8,796 nt of DNA from Planctomycetota bacterium (GTDB taxonomy: Bacteria; Planctomycetota; Brocadiia; JAJRTI01): contig JAJRTI010000630.1 of NCBI GenBank assembly GCA_024278415.1, positions 1-8,796 of the forward strand, in the 5' to 3' direction. Below the pieces are notes generated by a model. It saw nothing but the letters and a program-made list of their open reading frames with translations, made no database searches and had not been told where the DNA came from. Below are positions 1-5,892 of this stretch, piece after piece. The first letter of the stretch is position 1. Every line of letters begins with the position of its first letter. Made by a program: the position numbers and the translations under genes.

Positions 1-2
1 AC

Positions 3-740
3 GAGACGCTCGACGTGCTGCGCACGCGTGCCGAGCACGTGCGCAAGAACACGGACAAGGCCGCGCTGCTCGGCTCGTGGGGCATGACCGGCATGCACTA
101 CGCGGGCAAGCTCACCGAGTTCCTCTGCCTGCTCAGCACGGACCGCGAGTACGTGAAGGATCTGTTCGAGGTCAGCACCGACGCGGCCATCGCGAACCTC
201 GGGCGCCTGTGGGACGCGCTGGGCGACAACATCGACGTCATCGCCGTCACCGGCCTCGACTTCGGCTCGCAGCGCGGGGAGCTGTTCTCGCCCGAGTGCT
301 TCCGCGAGGTCTACCTGCCGTCGCTCAAGCGCCACTACGATTGGGTCCACGAGCACACGACGTGGAAGGTGTTCGAGCACTCCTGCGGCAGCATCGGCCG
401 CATCGTGGAGGACATGGCCGCGGCTGGACTCGACGCGCTCAACCCGGTCCAGACGTCCGCGGCGAACATGGACCCGCAGTGGCTGAAGGACGCGGTCGGG
501 GACAAGCTGACCTTCTGGGGCGGCGGCGTCGAGACGCAGTCCACGCTGCCCTTCGGCACGCCCGAGGAGGTGCGCGAGGAAGTGAAGGAACGCGTCCGCA
601 TCTTCGCACCCGGCGGCGGCATGGTCTTCAACCCGGTGCACAACATCCAGGCCTGCACGCCGCCCGAGAACATCGTCGCCGCGTACGAGGCGGCGATTGA
701 GTTTGGGGAATATCCGATTGGCGTGAAACGTGACGCGTAA
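3..740 (+). CDS. Uroporphyrinogen decarboxylase (URO-D)-fold protein, methyltransferase type, 5'-truncated
   Basis: The frame is open from the left edge, so the true start lies outside the window; the GTG at 15 is only an internal Val. About 245 residues of the C-terminal part of a URO-D superfamily TIM barrel are visible. Recognisable segments are FEHSCGSIGRIVEDM, LNPVQTSAANMDP, a GGGVETQSTLPFGTPEEV block and a C-terminal NPVHNIQACTPPEN stretch. The H-x-C pair (codons at 378 and 384) and a later Cys (codon at 654) sit where MtaA/CmuA-type methylcobamide methyltransferases carry zinc ligands. That favours a methyl-transfer or catabolic role over haem synthesis, and such paralogues are numerous in environmental bacteria. 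The cytoplasmic location and the substrate are inferred or unknown. The stop codon TAA (738-740) and the last residues (VKRDA) are encoded inside a 7-nt repeat array, so the extreme C-terminus was probably supplied by the repeat. The fold assignment is firm; the reaction is not. Confidence 0.88.
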   Translation, partial: ETLDVLRTRAEHVRKNTDKAALLGSWGMTGMHYAGKLTEFLCLLSTDREYVKDLFEVSTDAAIANLGRLWDALGDNIDVIAVTGLDFGSQRGELFSPECFREVYLPSLKRHYDWVHEHTTWKVFEHSCGSIGRIVEDMAAAGLDALNPVQTSAANMDPQWLKDAVGDKLTFWGGGVETQSTLPFGTPEEVREEVKERVRIFAPGGGMVFNPVHNIQACTPPENIVAAYEAAIEFGEYPIGVKRDA

Positions 741-812
741 AACGTAAAGCGTAAGCAGAGCGCGAATCTGCTCCTCCTTTACGTTTTACTCATTACGCTT
801 TACGTTTCTTAC
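722..812. repeat. CGTRANN heptamer array forming inverted repeats
   Basis: Five consecutive 7-nt units of the form CGTRANN run from 722 to 756 (cgtgaaa, cgtgacg, cgtaaaa, cgtaaag, cgtaagc). Related units occur on the opposite strand from 777 to 812. Two perfect inverted repeats result: 737-749 with 777-789 (13 bp), and 740-754 with 793-807 (15 bp). A 6-bp hairpin (754-759 with 767-772) lies in the middle. The array overlaps the end of the URO-D-fold gene and fills most of the gap before the next gene. It could fold as a transcript-end structure, but there is no proper U-tract, so a repeat element is the better description. Confidence 0.75.
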
Positions 813-838
813 GCTTCCTGAATCTCGGAGTAACAGCG

Positions 839-1568
839 GTGAAGAAACTCATGACTCTCTTGGGCCTGGCCTTGGCAATCGCCGCGGCCGGGTGCCGGAC
901 GCTGGCCAGGCCCGTGACCGCGGGTCGTGCCGGCCAGCTTCGATAGCCTCGAGCCTGAGCCCGCCGCGCCACGGCCCGCGCATCGGGTCGGCCTGCTCGA
1001 CGTTGGTTCCGAAGCGCTAGTGGCGCGCATCCATCTGATTCGCTCCGCTAAGAAGTCGATCAAGCTCCAGACCTTCATCTGGGCGAACGACATTCCCTAC
1101 TTCTGCCTCCACTCCAAGTCCATGGTCATCGACGATGAACTCTCGGCCATCGGGTCGTACAACCTCGATCCGCGCTCGGCTAACCTGAACACAGAAGCCG
1201 TGCTCTTGATCGCCGACAGGGCGTTCGCCAAGGAGCTTGTGCGCAGCATCCGCCGAGACATTCGCCCGCGCAACAGTTGGATCGTGTGGCGCCGCCAGCG
1301 CGGGCCAGCCGCTCGCCTTTTTGGCGGCGTGTTGGCAGACGTGGGCCGGGCCGAGGCCAACGCCGGAGGGACCGATCTGTGGCCGGAGAACGACGCAAGT
1401 TGCTTCGCACTGAAGCCCGGCGCCCAGCCTGTGCCGCCTGGGCACAAGAGCTTCTACGACAACTATGAGGCCGTGGGCAGTTTTCCGTGGGTTCCCGCCG
1501 GAAGCGAAAAACGTGTCTGCTCGAGGCTCATCCAAGCGGTCGGAGAGTTCGAGACCCCGCTGCTGTAG
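839..1568 (+). pseudogene. Phospholipase D-like lipoprotein, frameshifted and internally deleted
   Basis: A GTG start at 839 with GGAG at 827-830 opens a typical lipoprotein signal: MKKLMTLLGLALAIAAAGC, with Cys as lipobox residue. That frame stops at TAG 944-946. The neighbouring frame, open from 918, continues with the start of a PLD domain (SEALVARIHLIRSAKKSIKL, then QTFIWAND). So a one-base shift lies between about 918 and 943. After QTFIWAND the protein jumps directly to CLHSKSMVIDD and GSYNLDPRSANLNTE. This is the second HKD motif (H-x-K-x4-D plus GSxN; H62, K64, D69 counted from the GTG at 927). The whole first HKD half, normally a few hundred residues, is missing, while a plausible C-terminus ending in TPLL is kept. 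PLD-family enzymes generally need two HKD motifs or a dimer of single-HKD chains, and the signal is out of frame, so I read this as a decayed gene. A sequencing error could explain the shift but not the deletion. Confidence 0.75.
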
Positions 1569-1617
1569 CACCGGTGCGCGCGTGCTGGCCACGGGCCACT
1601 TCCCCGGCCCCTGTTGG

Positions 1618-1646
1618 TTGACAGGCACGGCACTGGTAAGATTGTG
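1618..1646 (+). promoter_or_regulatory. Possible sigma-70-type promoter (-35 perfect, -10 weak)
   Basis: A perfect TTGACA lies at 1618-1623, followed after 17 nt by attgtg (1641-1646), a poor -10. A taagat at 1637-1642 is closer to the consensus but only 13 nt away. It lies 55 nt upstream of the small gene starting at 1701, in a gap with no other feature. The -35 is striking in such GC-rich DNA, but the support is weak overall. Confidence 0.2.
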
Positions 1647-1700
1647 GGCCATTGGAATCCCGCGCTGCCACCGCAACCAGAGCCCCTGGAGGAACACACC

Positions 1701-1952
1701 ATGGCCGACTCCCCAGAACCGCACGAACTCAAGAAGGCGCTCAAGGCGTTCAAGAAGCGCCTCAAGGTGATGCGCCTCGATGACGAATCGAAGCTGGGCG
1801 GAGGGCCGCTGAGCGGAGGCAAGGGCTCCGGGCTCGTCGCGATTCGGCCGCCAAGCGAATACCCGCAAGAGGTGTGGGACACACTCGTCGAGCAGGGCCG
1901 ACTCAAAGACGCCGGGCACGGGCTCTACGAGATCGTGCAGCAGCAACAGTAA
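1701..1952 (+). CDS. Small protein of unknown function, 83 aa
   Basis: I chose the ATG at 1701 because GGAGGA (1688-1693) precedes it by 7 nt. The frame is also open upstream to 1614, but those residues have no ribosome-binding site and look non-coding. The product has a basic helical N-terminal half (HELKKALKAFKKRLKVMRLDD), a Gly/Ser-rich turn (SKLGGGPLSGGKGSG) and a hydrophobic C-terminal half (VAIRPPSEYPQEVWDTLVEQ, then GRLKDAGHGLYEIV). There is no signal peptide or membrane segment, so it is probably cytosolic. The ordered, aromatic-rich C-terminal half looks like a genuine small folded domain, and it could bind nucleic acid through the Lys-rich helix. That is speculation, as I do not recognise a characterised family. 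The isomerase gene follows 52 nt later, and both starts are preceded by the same decamer aggaacacac (1690-1699 and 1991-2000). Confidence 0.7.
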   Translation: MADSPEPHELKKALKAFKKRLKVMRLDDESKLGGGPLSGGKGSGLVAIRPPSEYPQEVWDTLVEQGRLKDAGHGLYEIVQQQQ

Positions 1953-2004
1953 CACGCGGCCGCTTGGGGCTTGCCACGGACTTCGACACAAGGAACACAC
2001 TCAC

Positions 2005-2862
2005 ATGCGACCAGGACTCATGACCACCGGCCCGCTCAAGGAATGGCGCGGCCAGGCAATGGACCTCGACGGCTACCTCGCCATGCTGCGTTCGTGGGGA
2101 TTGGAGACGCTCGACATTTTCCCGCCCTTCATCGACCCATGCGGCCTCGATACCGCCGCAGCTAAGCTCGCGGAGCACGGGCTTGAGACCGCTTGCTTCT
2201 ACGCGCCGGCGGATCTGATCTCCGACGACGCCGAGGCCATGGCGGCGGCGCGGCAGTCGTTCGAGCGCGGGCTGGAGTGCTGCGCGGCGCTGGGCTCGCC
2301 CTTGCTCTTCACCTACGGAAGCCAGCACGCGTACGCGGGCGACGACAACTTTGCGCGCTATCAGGATCGGCTGGCCAAGATGCTCGAACTCGTCGAGGCC
2401 ACCGACGTGGTGCTCGTGGTTGAGAATGCCGGGACGCTCATGCACGCGGCCGAGCCGATGGCCGCGCTCGTGGCCGCGCTTGACTCGCCGCAGTTCAAGC
2501 TCGCGCTGGACACGGGCAACTTCTACCTCTGGTCGCAGGACGAGGCCGCGGCGGTCGAGCGGCTCATGCCGCACGCCGTGCACTTCCACATCAAGGAATG
2601 CGGCCGGCGGTGGACGGACGAGAAGGGCCCTCACGTGGACCCCGCCGTCCTCGGCGAGGGCAACGTGCAGCACGGCCCCATCTTCGACACGCTCGCGCGC
2701 GCAGGCTACACCGGCGCGCTCGCGTTCGAACGGACCGGGCAGGATGAAGACGGCTTCGAGGCCAGCGTGCGCACGCTCGTGGGCTGGTGCCGTAGCGCCC
2801 CACCCGCTGGCGAGACTGTGGCGCCGGCACTTCAGCCGTACCGGAATGCTTCCAACGAATGA
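2005..2862 (+). CDS. Sugar phosphate isomerase/epimerase-like protein (xylose isomerase-like TIM barrel)
   Basis: This 285-aa protein has the AP_endonuc_2 / xylose isomerase-like barrel. It probably isomerises or epimerises a sugar or keto-sugar using a divalent metal in the cytosol. Candidate metal ligands fall in the usual order: E140 in VVENAG, D169 in LALDTGNF, H195 in HFHIKE and E242 in AFERTG. The position that is often His in the D-x-x-H motif is Asn here, which is seen in some members. The length is typical. The start at ATG 2005 has AAGGA at 1990-1994, 10 nt upstream; a second ATG at 2020 is possible. The substrate cannot be read from the sequence. Together with the Gfo/Idh/MocA gene at 4716 it fits a sugar or cyclitol degradation repertoire, though the two genes are not adjacent. 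The C-terminal tail after about residue 265 is low in family features. Confidence 0.88.
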   Translation: MRPGLMTTGPLKEWRGQAMDLDGYLAMLRSWGLETLDIFPPFIDPCGLDTAAAKLAEHGLETACFYAPADLISDDAEAMAAARQSFERGLECCAALGSPLLFTYGSQHAYAGDDNFARYQDRLAKMLELVEATDVVLVVENAGTLMHAAEPMAALVAALDSPQFKLALDTGNFYLWSQDEAAAVERLMPHAVHFHIKECGRRWTDEKGPHVDPAVLGEGNVQHGPIFDTLARAGYTGALAFERTGQDEDGFEASVRTLVGWCRSAPPAGETVAPALQPYRNASNE

Positions 2863-2959
2863 GGAGGGACGACCGCATGGCGGTTATTCTCTCGCGCACA
2901 CTGGCCTACACGCAGGCGCGACAGCGATCCCTGTCCCCGCGTGGTCCGTCCAGGGACGG

Positions 2960-3050
2960 AGGCCACGAAGACACCAAGTTACACGAAGGAAAACGAATCT
3001 CCTGTGCCCGTATTCTTCGTGCAGCTTCGTGCCTTGTCTCTTTGTGGCCT
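2960..3050. repeat. Interspersed inverted repeat of the CCACGAAGACACNAAG type
   Basis: The left arm aggccacgaagacaccaag (2960-2978) pairs imperfectly with ccttgtctctttgtggcct (3032-3050). Inner segments cacgaagga (2982-2990) and ttcttcgtg (3013-3021) also pair. Together they form a long interrupted stem around an AT-richer loop. From memory, this wording (CACGAAGACACGAAG and its complement) recurs between genes in many unrelated environmental bacterial genomes. It should not be read as coding: its translations (HEDTKLHEG on one frame and similar) are classic spurious ORFs. It occupies most of the gap between the isomerase and the DUF4236 gene. Just before it, a strong Shine-Dalgarno-like aggaggg (2862-2868) precedes an ATG at 2877 whose frame runs straight into the repeat. 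Confidence 0.75.
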
Positions 3051-3094
3051 CTGAGGTCGATCTTGATCCCCATGAAATAGCGAGGAGCCGAGAC

Positions 3095-4144
3095 ATGGGA
3101 TTCCGCTTTTGGAGACGCATCAAGATCGCGCCAGGCTTGACACTGAACTTGAGCAAGTCGGGCGGCTCGCTGTCGTTTGGGCCGCGCGGCGCCAAGGTCA
3201 CCATCGGGCCCCGCGGCACACGCGCCACGGTCGGGCTGCCGGGCACCGGGCTGTTCTACACGATGACCGGGCCCAGCAAGAAGCAGAAGCCGCGCGCGAG
3301 GAAACCGGCCGCGGCGCCCATGCCGCGGGTGTCGCCAGCGGACCGGCTGAGCATGGGCTTCTTCAAGCGTCTCGTCACGCCGAAGGAGGAAGAGGCGCTT
3401 GTCGACGGGTGCCGAGAACTGGCCCTCGGCAATGAAGACAAGGCCCTCCGCCATCTCAAGCGATCCGTCCACTTGGCCGATGGCGCGTTCCTTGCCGGCT
3501 TCCTCGCGCTGAAGCAGAACCAAGAGGACGAGGCCGTGGAGTATCTGAGCGCAGCCGCGGACAACTACCGGCGTCTGGGCCGCTACGTGAGCAAGTACGG
3601 CATCGACGCCGCGTTGAGCTTGCCGATCACGGACGAGGTCTCGGCGCACGTGGGCCTCACGCTGCGGGGGACGCTGCTGGGCATGGTCGAGGCGTACCAG
3701 CGGAAGAAGCAATGGCAGAACGCGGCCGACTGCCTGAACCGGCTGCTTCGGTTGGAGCCGGACGACGTGGTGGTGAAGCTCTCGCTGGCGGAGGTGTTGT
3801 TGGACGCGCGACCCAACGACAAGGCGGCTTGCCAAAAGGTGGCGCGTTTCACGGAGGGAGCGGCCAATGAGACGCCTATCCACGCGGCGCTTCTGCTTTA
3901 CAAGGCCAAGGCGCTGCGCCAGCTTGGCTTGCTGGTCGCGGCGCGTGAGACGCTGACCCGCGCGTTGCGCCGCAAGAAGGACCGCCCAGAAGACCTGTTG
4001 CACGCCCTGCGCTACGAACGCGCCTGGGTCTACGAGGACTTGGGCCAGACGCGCCGCGCGCGCAGCGAATGGGAAAAGCTGTACGCCGACGCTCCCGATT
4101 ACGAAGACGTGGCGGAGAGGTTGGGGCTGGCGCGGCAGGGCTGA
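3095..4144 (+). CDS. DUF4236 domain protein with C-terminal TPR-like repeats
   Basis: The ATG at 3095 has AGGAG at 3083-3087, 7 nt upstream. The frame is also open far upstream, but that stretch is a shadow of the isomerase gene and the repeat. Residues 1-57 match the DUF4236 pattern: MGFRFWRRIKIAPGLTLNLS, SKSGGSLSFGPRGAKVTIGP and RGTRATVGLPGTGLFYT. This is a small beta-rich module of unknown function usually found at the extreme N-terminus. A Lys/Arg/Pro/Ala-rich linker (about 60-82) follows. Residues about 97-345 are helical, with pairs of amphipathic helices typical of TPR/SEL1-like scaffolds (for example DKALRHLKRSVHLADGAF, WQNAADCLNRLLRLEPDD, LVAARETLTRALRRK, RARSEWEKLYADAPDYEDVA). No signal peptide or membrane segment is evident, so it is probably a cytosolic protein-protein interaction scaffold. 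The 349-aa length is longer than stand-alone DUF4236 proteins. Its partner is unknown. Confidence 0.85.
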   Translation: MGFRFWRRIKIAPGLTLNLSKSGGSLSFGPRGAKVTIGPRGTRATVGLPGTGLFYTMTGPSKKQKPRARKPAAAPMPRVSPADRLSMGFFKRLVTPKEEEALVDGCRELALGNEDKALRHLKRSVHLADGAFLAGFLALKQNQEDEAVEYLSAAADNYRRLGRYVSKYGIDAALSLPITDEVSAHVGLTLRGTLLGMVEAYQRKKQWQNAADCLNRLLRLEPDDVVVKLSLAEVLLDARPNDKAACQKVARFTEGAANETPIHAALLLYKAKALRQLGLLVAARETLTRALRRKKDRPEDLLHALRYERAWVYEDLGQTRRARSEWEKLYADAPDYEDVAERLGLARQG

Positions 4145-4289
4145 GCTTTGACCACAGTTCGCAGCATCTGCTTGACGCGGCGGGAATAGAAGGGCTAACC
4201 TATCGGGAATTGGCCCCTGTTGGGTTCCAACGGCCATTCGCCAGATTCGCCTTGCGCGGCCGCGGTCCGCCGAAGTCGGATATTCTGCA

Positions 4290-4397
4290 ATGATGAATGA
4301 TCCGTTGGAGTTCGCCAAACTCATTGCGGCGCGGCTCGATGCAGCGGGCATGCCCTCGGTGCTTGAGCTACTGTGCAAGGTCAAGTCCAATGCGTGA
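4290..4397 (+). pseudogene. Remnant of a nucleotidyltransferase-type gene (ends kept, middle lost)
   Basis: This 35-codon frame starts at ATG 4290 (or the adjacent ATG 4293) and stops at TGA 4395-4397. Its first 20 residues (MMNDPLEFAKLIAARLDAAG) look like the N-terminus of small nucleotidyltransferase-fold proteins, which usually continue as IPYMLxGS…DxD. Here the chain jumps at once to MPSVLELLCKVKSNA, which resembles the C-terminal helix of such proteins. The catalytic GS and DxD region is absent. The stop codon overlaps the start of the next gene by 8 nt (4390-4397), the coupling expected of an intact two-gene unit. The Shine-Dalgarno signal is weak (cgga at 4277-4280). The family assignment rests on pattern memory; a short leader peptide is the alternative. 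Confidence 0.4.
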
Positions 4398-4656
4398 CAC
4401 GCCAGACGACGTCCAGGCTGAGTATGACGCGCGCCTTCGTGCACTTACACCGGCGGAGCGTTTGGCCATGTGTGGCCGGATGTTCGCGGCGGCCAAGGAG
4501 CTGCTCATTGCTGGCCTGCCGGACGAGGTGCGCGCAGACCCTGCGGCGCTTCGCGAGCATGTGTTCCTTCGGCTCTACGGCCGCGGCTTCCCCGAGCCAG
4601 AGCGCAAGACAATCTGTAAACACCTGCGTGCCGCCCACACAGCGGCTCTAGAGTGA
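4390..4656 (+). CDS. Small helical protein, probable partner of a nucleotidyltransferase-type gene, 88 aa
   Basis: The ATG at 4390 overlaps the stop of the preceding short frame by 8 nt, indicating translational coupling; the same frame is open upstream but that part is the shadow of the remnant. The protein is all-helical: DVQAEYDARLRALTPAERLA, then MCGRMFAAAKELLIAGLPDE, then REHVFLRLYGRGFPEPERK. From memory, this layout (an L-T/S-x-x-E-R-x-x-M-G/C-x-x-M-F core, then a hydrophobic helix ending in LP, then an F-x-R-x-Y-G motif) belongs to a small family encoded next to nucleotidyltransferase-fold genes in cyanobacteria, planctomycetes and others. There is no signal peptide or membrane helix, so it is likely cytosolic. 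If the partner is truly gutted, this gene is orphaned but still open. Function unknown; a toxin-antitoxin-like role is only a guess. Confidence 0.65.
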   Translation: MRDTPDDVQAEYDARLRALTPAERLAMCGRMFAAAKELLIAGLPDEVRADPAALREHVFLRLYGRGFPEPERKTICKHLRAAHTAALE

Positions 4657-4715
4657 GACACACATGGACGCTGGCTCAGGCCCGCCAGCAGACATTAGCG
4701 ACAGAGGAGAGACCC

Positions 4716-5864
4716 ATGAAGAAAGTCAACGCTGGCATCATTGGCACCGGATTTATCGGCCCGGCACACGTGGAAGCCGTCCGCCGGCTCGGGTTCGTGG
4801 ACGTGATCGCGGTCGCGGAGAAGGACGACGAGTTGGCCGCGGCCAAGGCCGACGAGTTGTCCATCCCGCGCGCATACGGCGACTACCACGACTTGCTCGC
4901 GGACCCAGACGTGCAAGTCGTGCACAACTGCACGCCCAACTGCATGCACTTCCAGGTCAACAAAGACATCATGGAAGCCGGCAAGCACGTGATCAGCGAG
5001 AAGCCGCTCGCCATGACCTCCAAGGAGTCCAAGAAGCTCGTCGAACTCGCGGCCAAGACGGGCGTGGTGAACGCGATCGACTTCAACTACCGCTACATGC
5101 CGCTCGTGCAGCAGGCCCGGCTCATGTGCAAGAAGAAGGACGTGGGCGAGGTGTACACGGTGCACGGCTCGTACTTGCAAGACTGGCTTTACTACGACAC
5201 GGACTGGAACTGGCGCCTCGTGCCGGAGCTGAGCGGCGAGTCGCGCGCGGTCGCGGACGTGGGCTCGCACTGGTGCGACACGGTCCAGTTCATCACCGGC
5301 CTCAAGATCGTCAAGGTCTTCGCGGACCTGCGCACCATCCATCCCATCCGCAAGAAGCCCAAGGTCGAGGTGGAGACGTACGCGGGCAAAGTGCTCAAGC
5401 CCAAGGACCTGGAAGACGTGAAGATCGACACCGAGGACTATGCGACCGTGCTGGTCGAGTTCGACTCCGGCGTGCACGGCGTGTTCACTGTGAACCAATG
5501 CGCCGCGGGCCGCAAGAACCGGCTCTACTACGAGATCGACGGCAGCAAGTGCGCGCTGGCTTGGGACCAGGAGCGGCCCAACGAATTGTGGGTCGGCCGG
5601 CGCGACGGCCCCAACCAGACCATCATGAAGGATCCCTCGCTGCTCTACGAGGAGGCCCGCGAGTACGCGCACTACCCCGGCGGCCACAACGAAGGCTATC
5701 CCGACGGCCCCAAGAACCTCTTCCGCAACGTGTACGGCTACGTGGCCAAGATGCACCGGAAGAAAAACTTCGCCACCTTCGTCGACGGCCACAACGAGAT
5801 CGCGATCTGCGACGCGGTGCTCAAGAGCGCTAAGACGAAGAAGTGGGAAGCTGTGAAGTACTAG
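4716..5864 (+). CDS. Gfo/Idh/MocA family NAD(P)-dependent oxidoreductase
   Basis: The ATG at 4716 follows AGGAG (4705-4709) by 6 nt; the open frame further upstream lacks such a site. The 382-aa length is normal for the family. Residues 4-15 (VNAGIIGTGFIG) are the Rossmann G-x-G-x-x-G nucleotide-binding loop. HVISEKPLAM contains the E95-K96-P97 signature whose Lys acts in catalysis and cofactor binding. DVGSHW (181-186) supplies the usual C-domain D…H pair near the substrate. The enzyme should oxidise or reduce a hydroxyl of a sugar or cyclitol with NAD(P) in the cytosol. The Trp/Tyr-rich segment around 155-170 (QDWLYYDTDWNWRL) and the C-terminal PGGHNEGYPDGPKNLF stretch resemble planctomycete-type members of a large paralogous group. 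Substrate unknown. A hairpin begins 2 nt after the stop, so this gene probably ends its transcript. Confidence 0.92.
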   Translation: MKKVNAGIIGTGFIGPAHVEAVRRLGFVDVIAVAEKDDELAAAKADELSIPRAYGDYHDLLADPDVQVVHNCTPNCMHFQVNKDIMEAGKHVISEKPLAMTSKESKKLVELAAKTGVVNAIDFNYRYMPLVQQARLMCKKKDVGEVYTVHGSYLQDWLYYDTDWNWRLVPELSGESRAVADVGSHWCDTVQFITGLKIVKVFADLRTIHPIRKKPKVEVETYAGKVLKPKDLEDVKIDTEDYATVLVEFDSGVHGVFTVNQCAAGRKNRLYYEIDGSKCALAWDQERPNELWVGRRDGPNQTIMKDPSLLYEEAREYAHYPGGHNEGYPDGPKNLFRNVYGYVAKMHRKKNFATFVDGHNEIAICDAVLKSAKTKKWEAVKY

Positions 5865-5865
5865 G

Positions 5866-5887
5866 CCTTCGCCCTGCCGGGCGAAGG
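5866..5887 (+). terminator. Hairpin terminator after the Gfo/Idh/MocA gene
   Basis: The arms ccttcgccc (5866-5874) and gggcgaagg (5879-5887) form a perfect 9-bp GC-rich stem with a 4-nt loop, starting 2 nt after the stop codon. The following bases (ggttggttt) are only moderately T-rich, so termination efficiency is uncertain. Confidence 0.6.
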
Positions 5888-5892
5888 GGTTG

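Noticed and set aside
722..812. CRISPR-like reading of the heptamer array
   Set aside because: Units are 7 nt with no spacers and occur in inverted orientation, unlike CRISPR repeats.
1017..2000. 327-codon minus-strand frame opposite the PLD remnant and the small gene
   Set aside because: The plus strand carries the HKD motif and a well-placed start for the 83-aa gene; the minus frame shows no motif and is a composition artefact.
2859..3080. 73-codon frame containing HEDTKLHEG
   Set aside because: This is the translation of an interspersed repeat. The strong ribosome-binding site before ATG 2877 is reported as a possible truncated gene tip, but not called as a gene.
4145..4289. Gap between the DUF4236 gene and the nucleotidyltransferase remnant
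   Set aside because: I see no credible gene, tRNA, promoter or strong hairpin here; only a weak cggcc…ggccg pairing near 4231-4262.
2906..4444. 512-codon open frame on the minus strand opposite the DUF4236/TPR gene
   Set aside because: It is the antisense shadow of a GC-rich gene: low-complexity His/Arg/Gln/Leu content, no domain, no start signal, and it crosses several plus-strand genes and a repeat.
4695..5792. 365-codon minus-strand frame rich in Val/His/Leu opposite the Gfo/Idh/MocA gene
   Set aside because: Antisense shadow; the plus strand has unmistakable family motifs, while the minus frame shows only repetitive composition.
4664..5833. 389-codon plus-strand frame overlapping the Gfo/Idh/MocA gene
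   Set aside because: Arg/Gly/Ala-rich out-of-frame reading typical of high-GC codon bias; no ribosome-binding site or motif.
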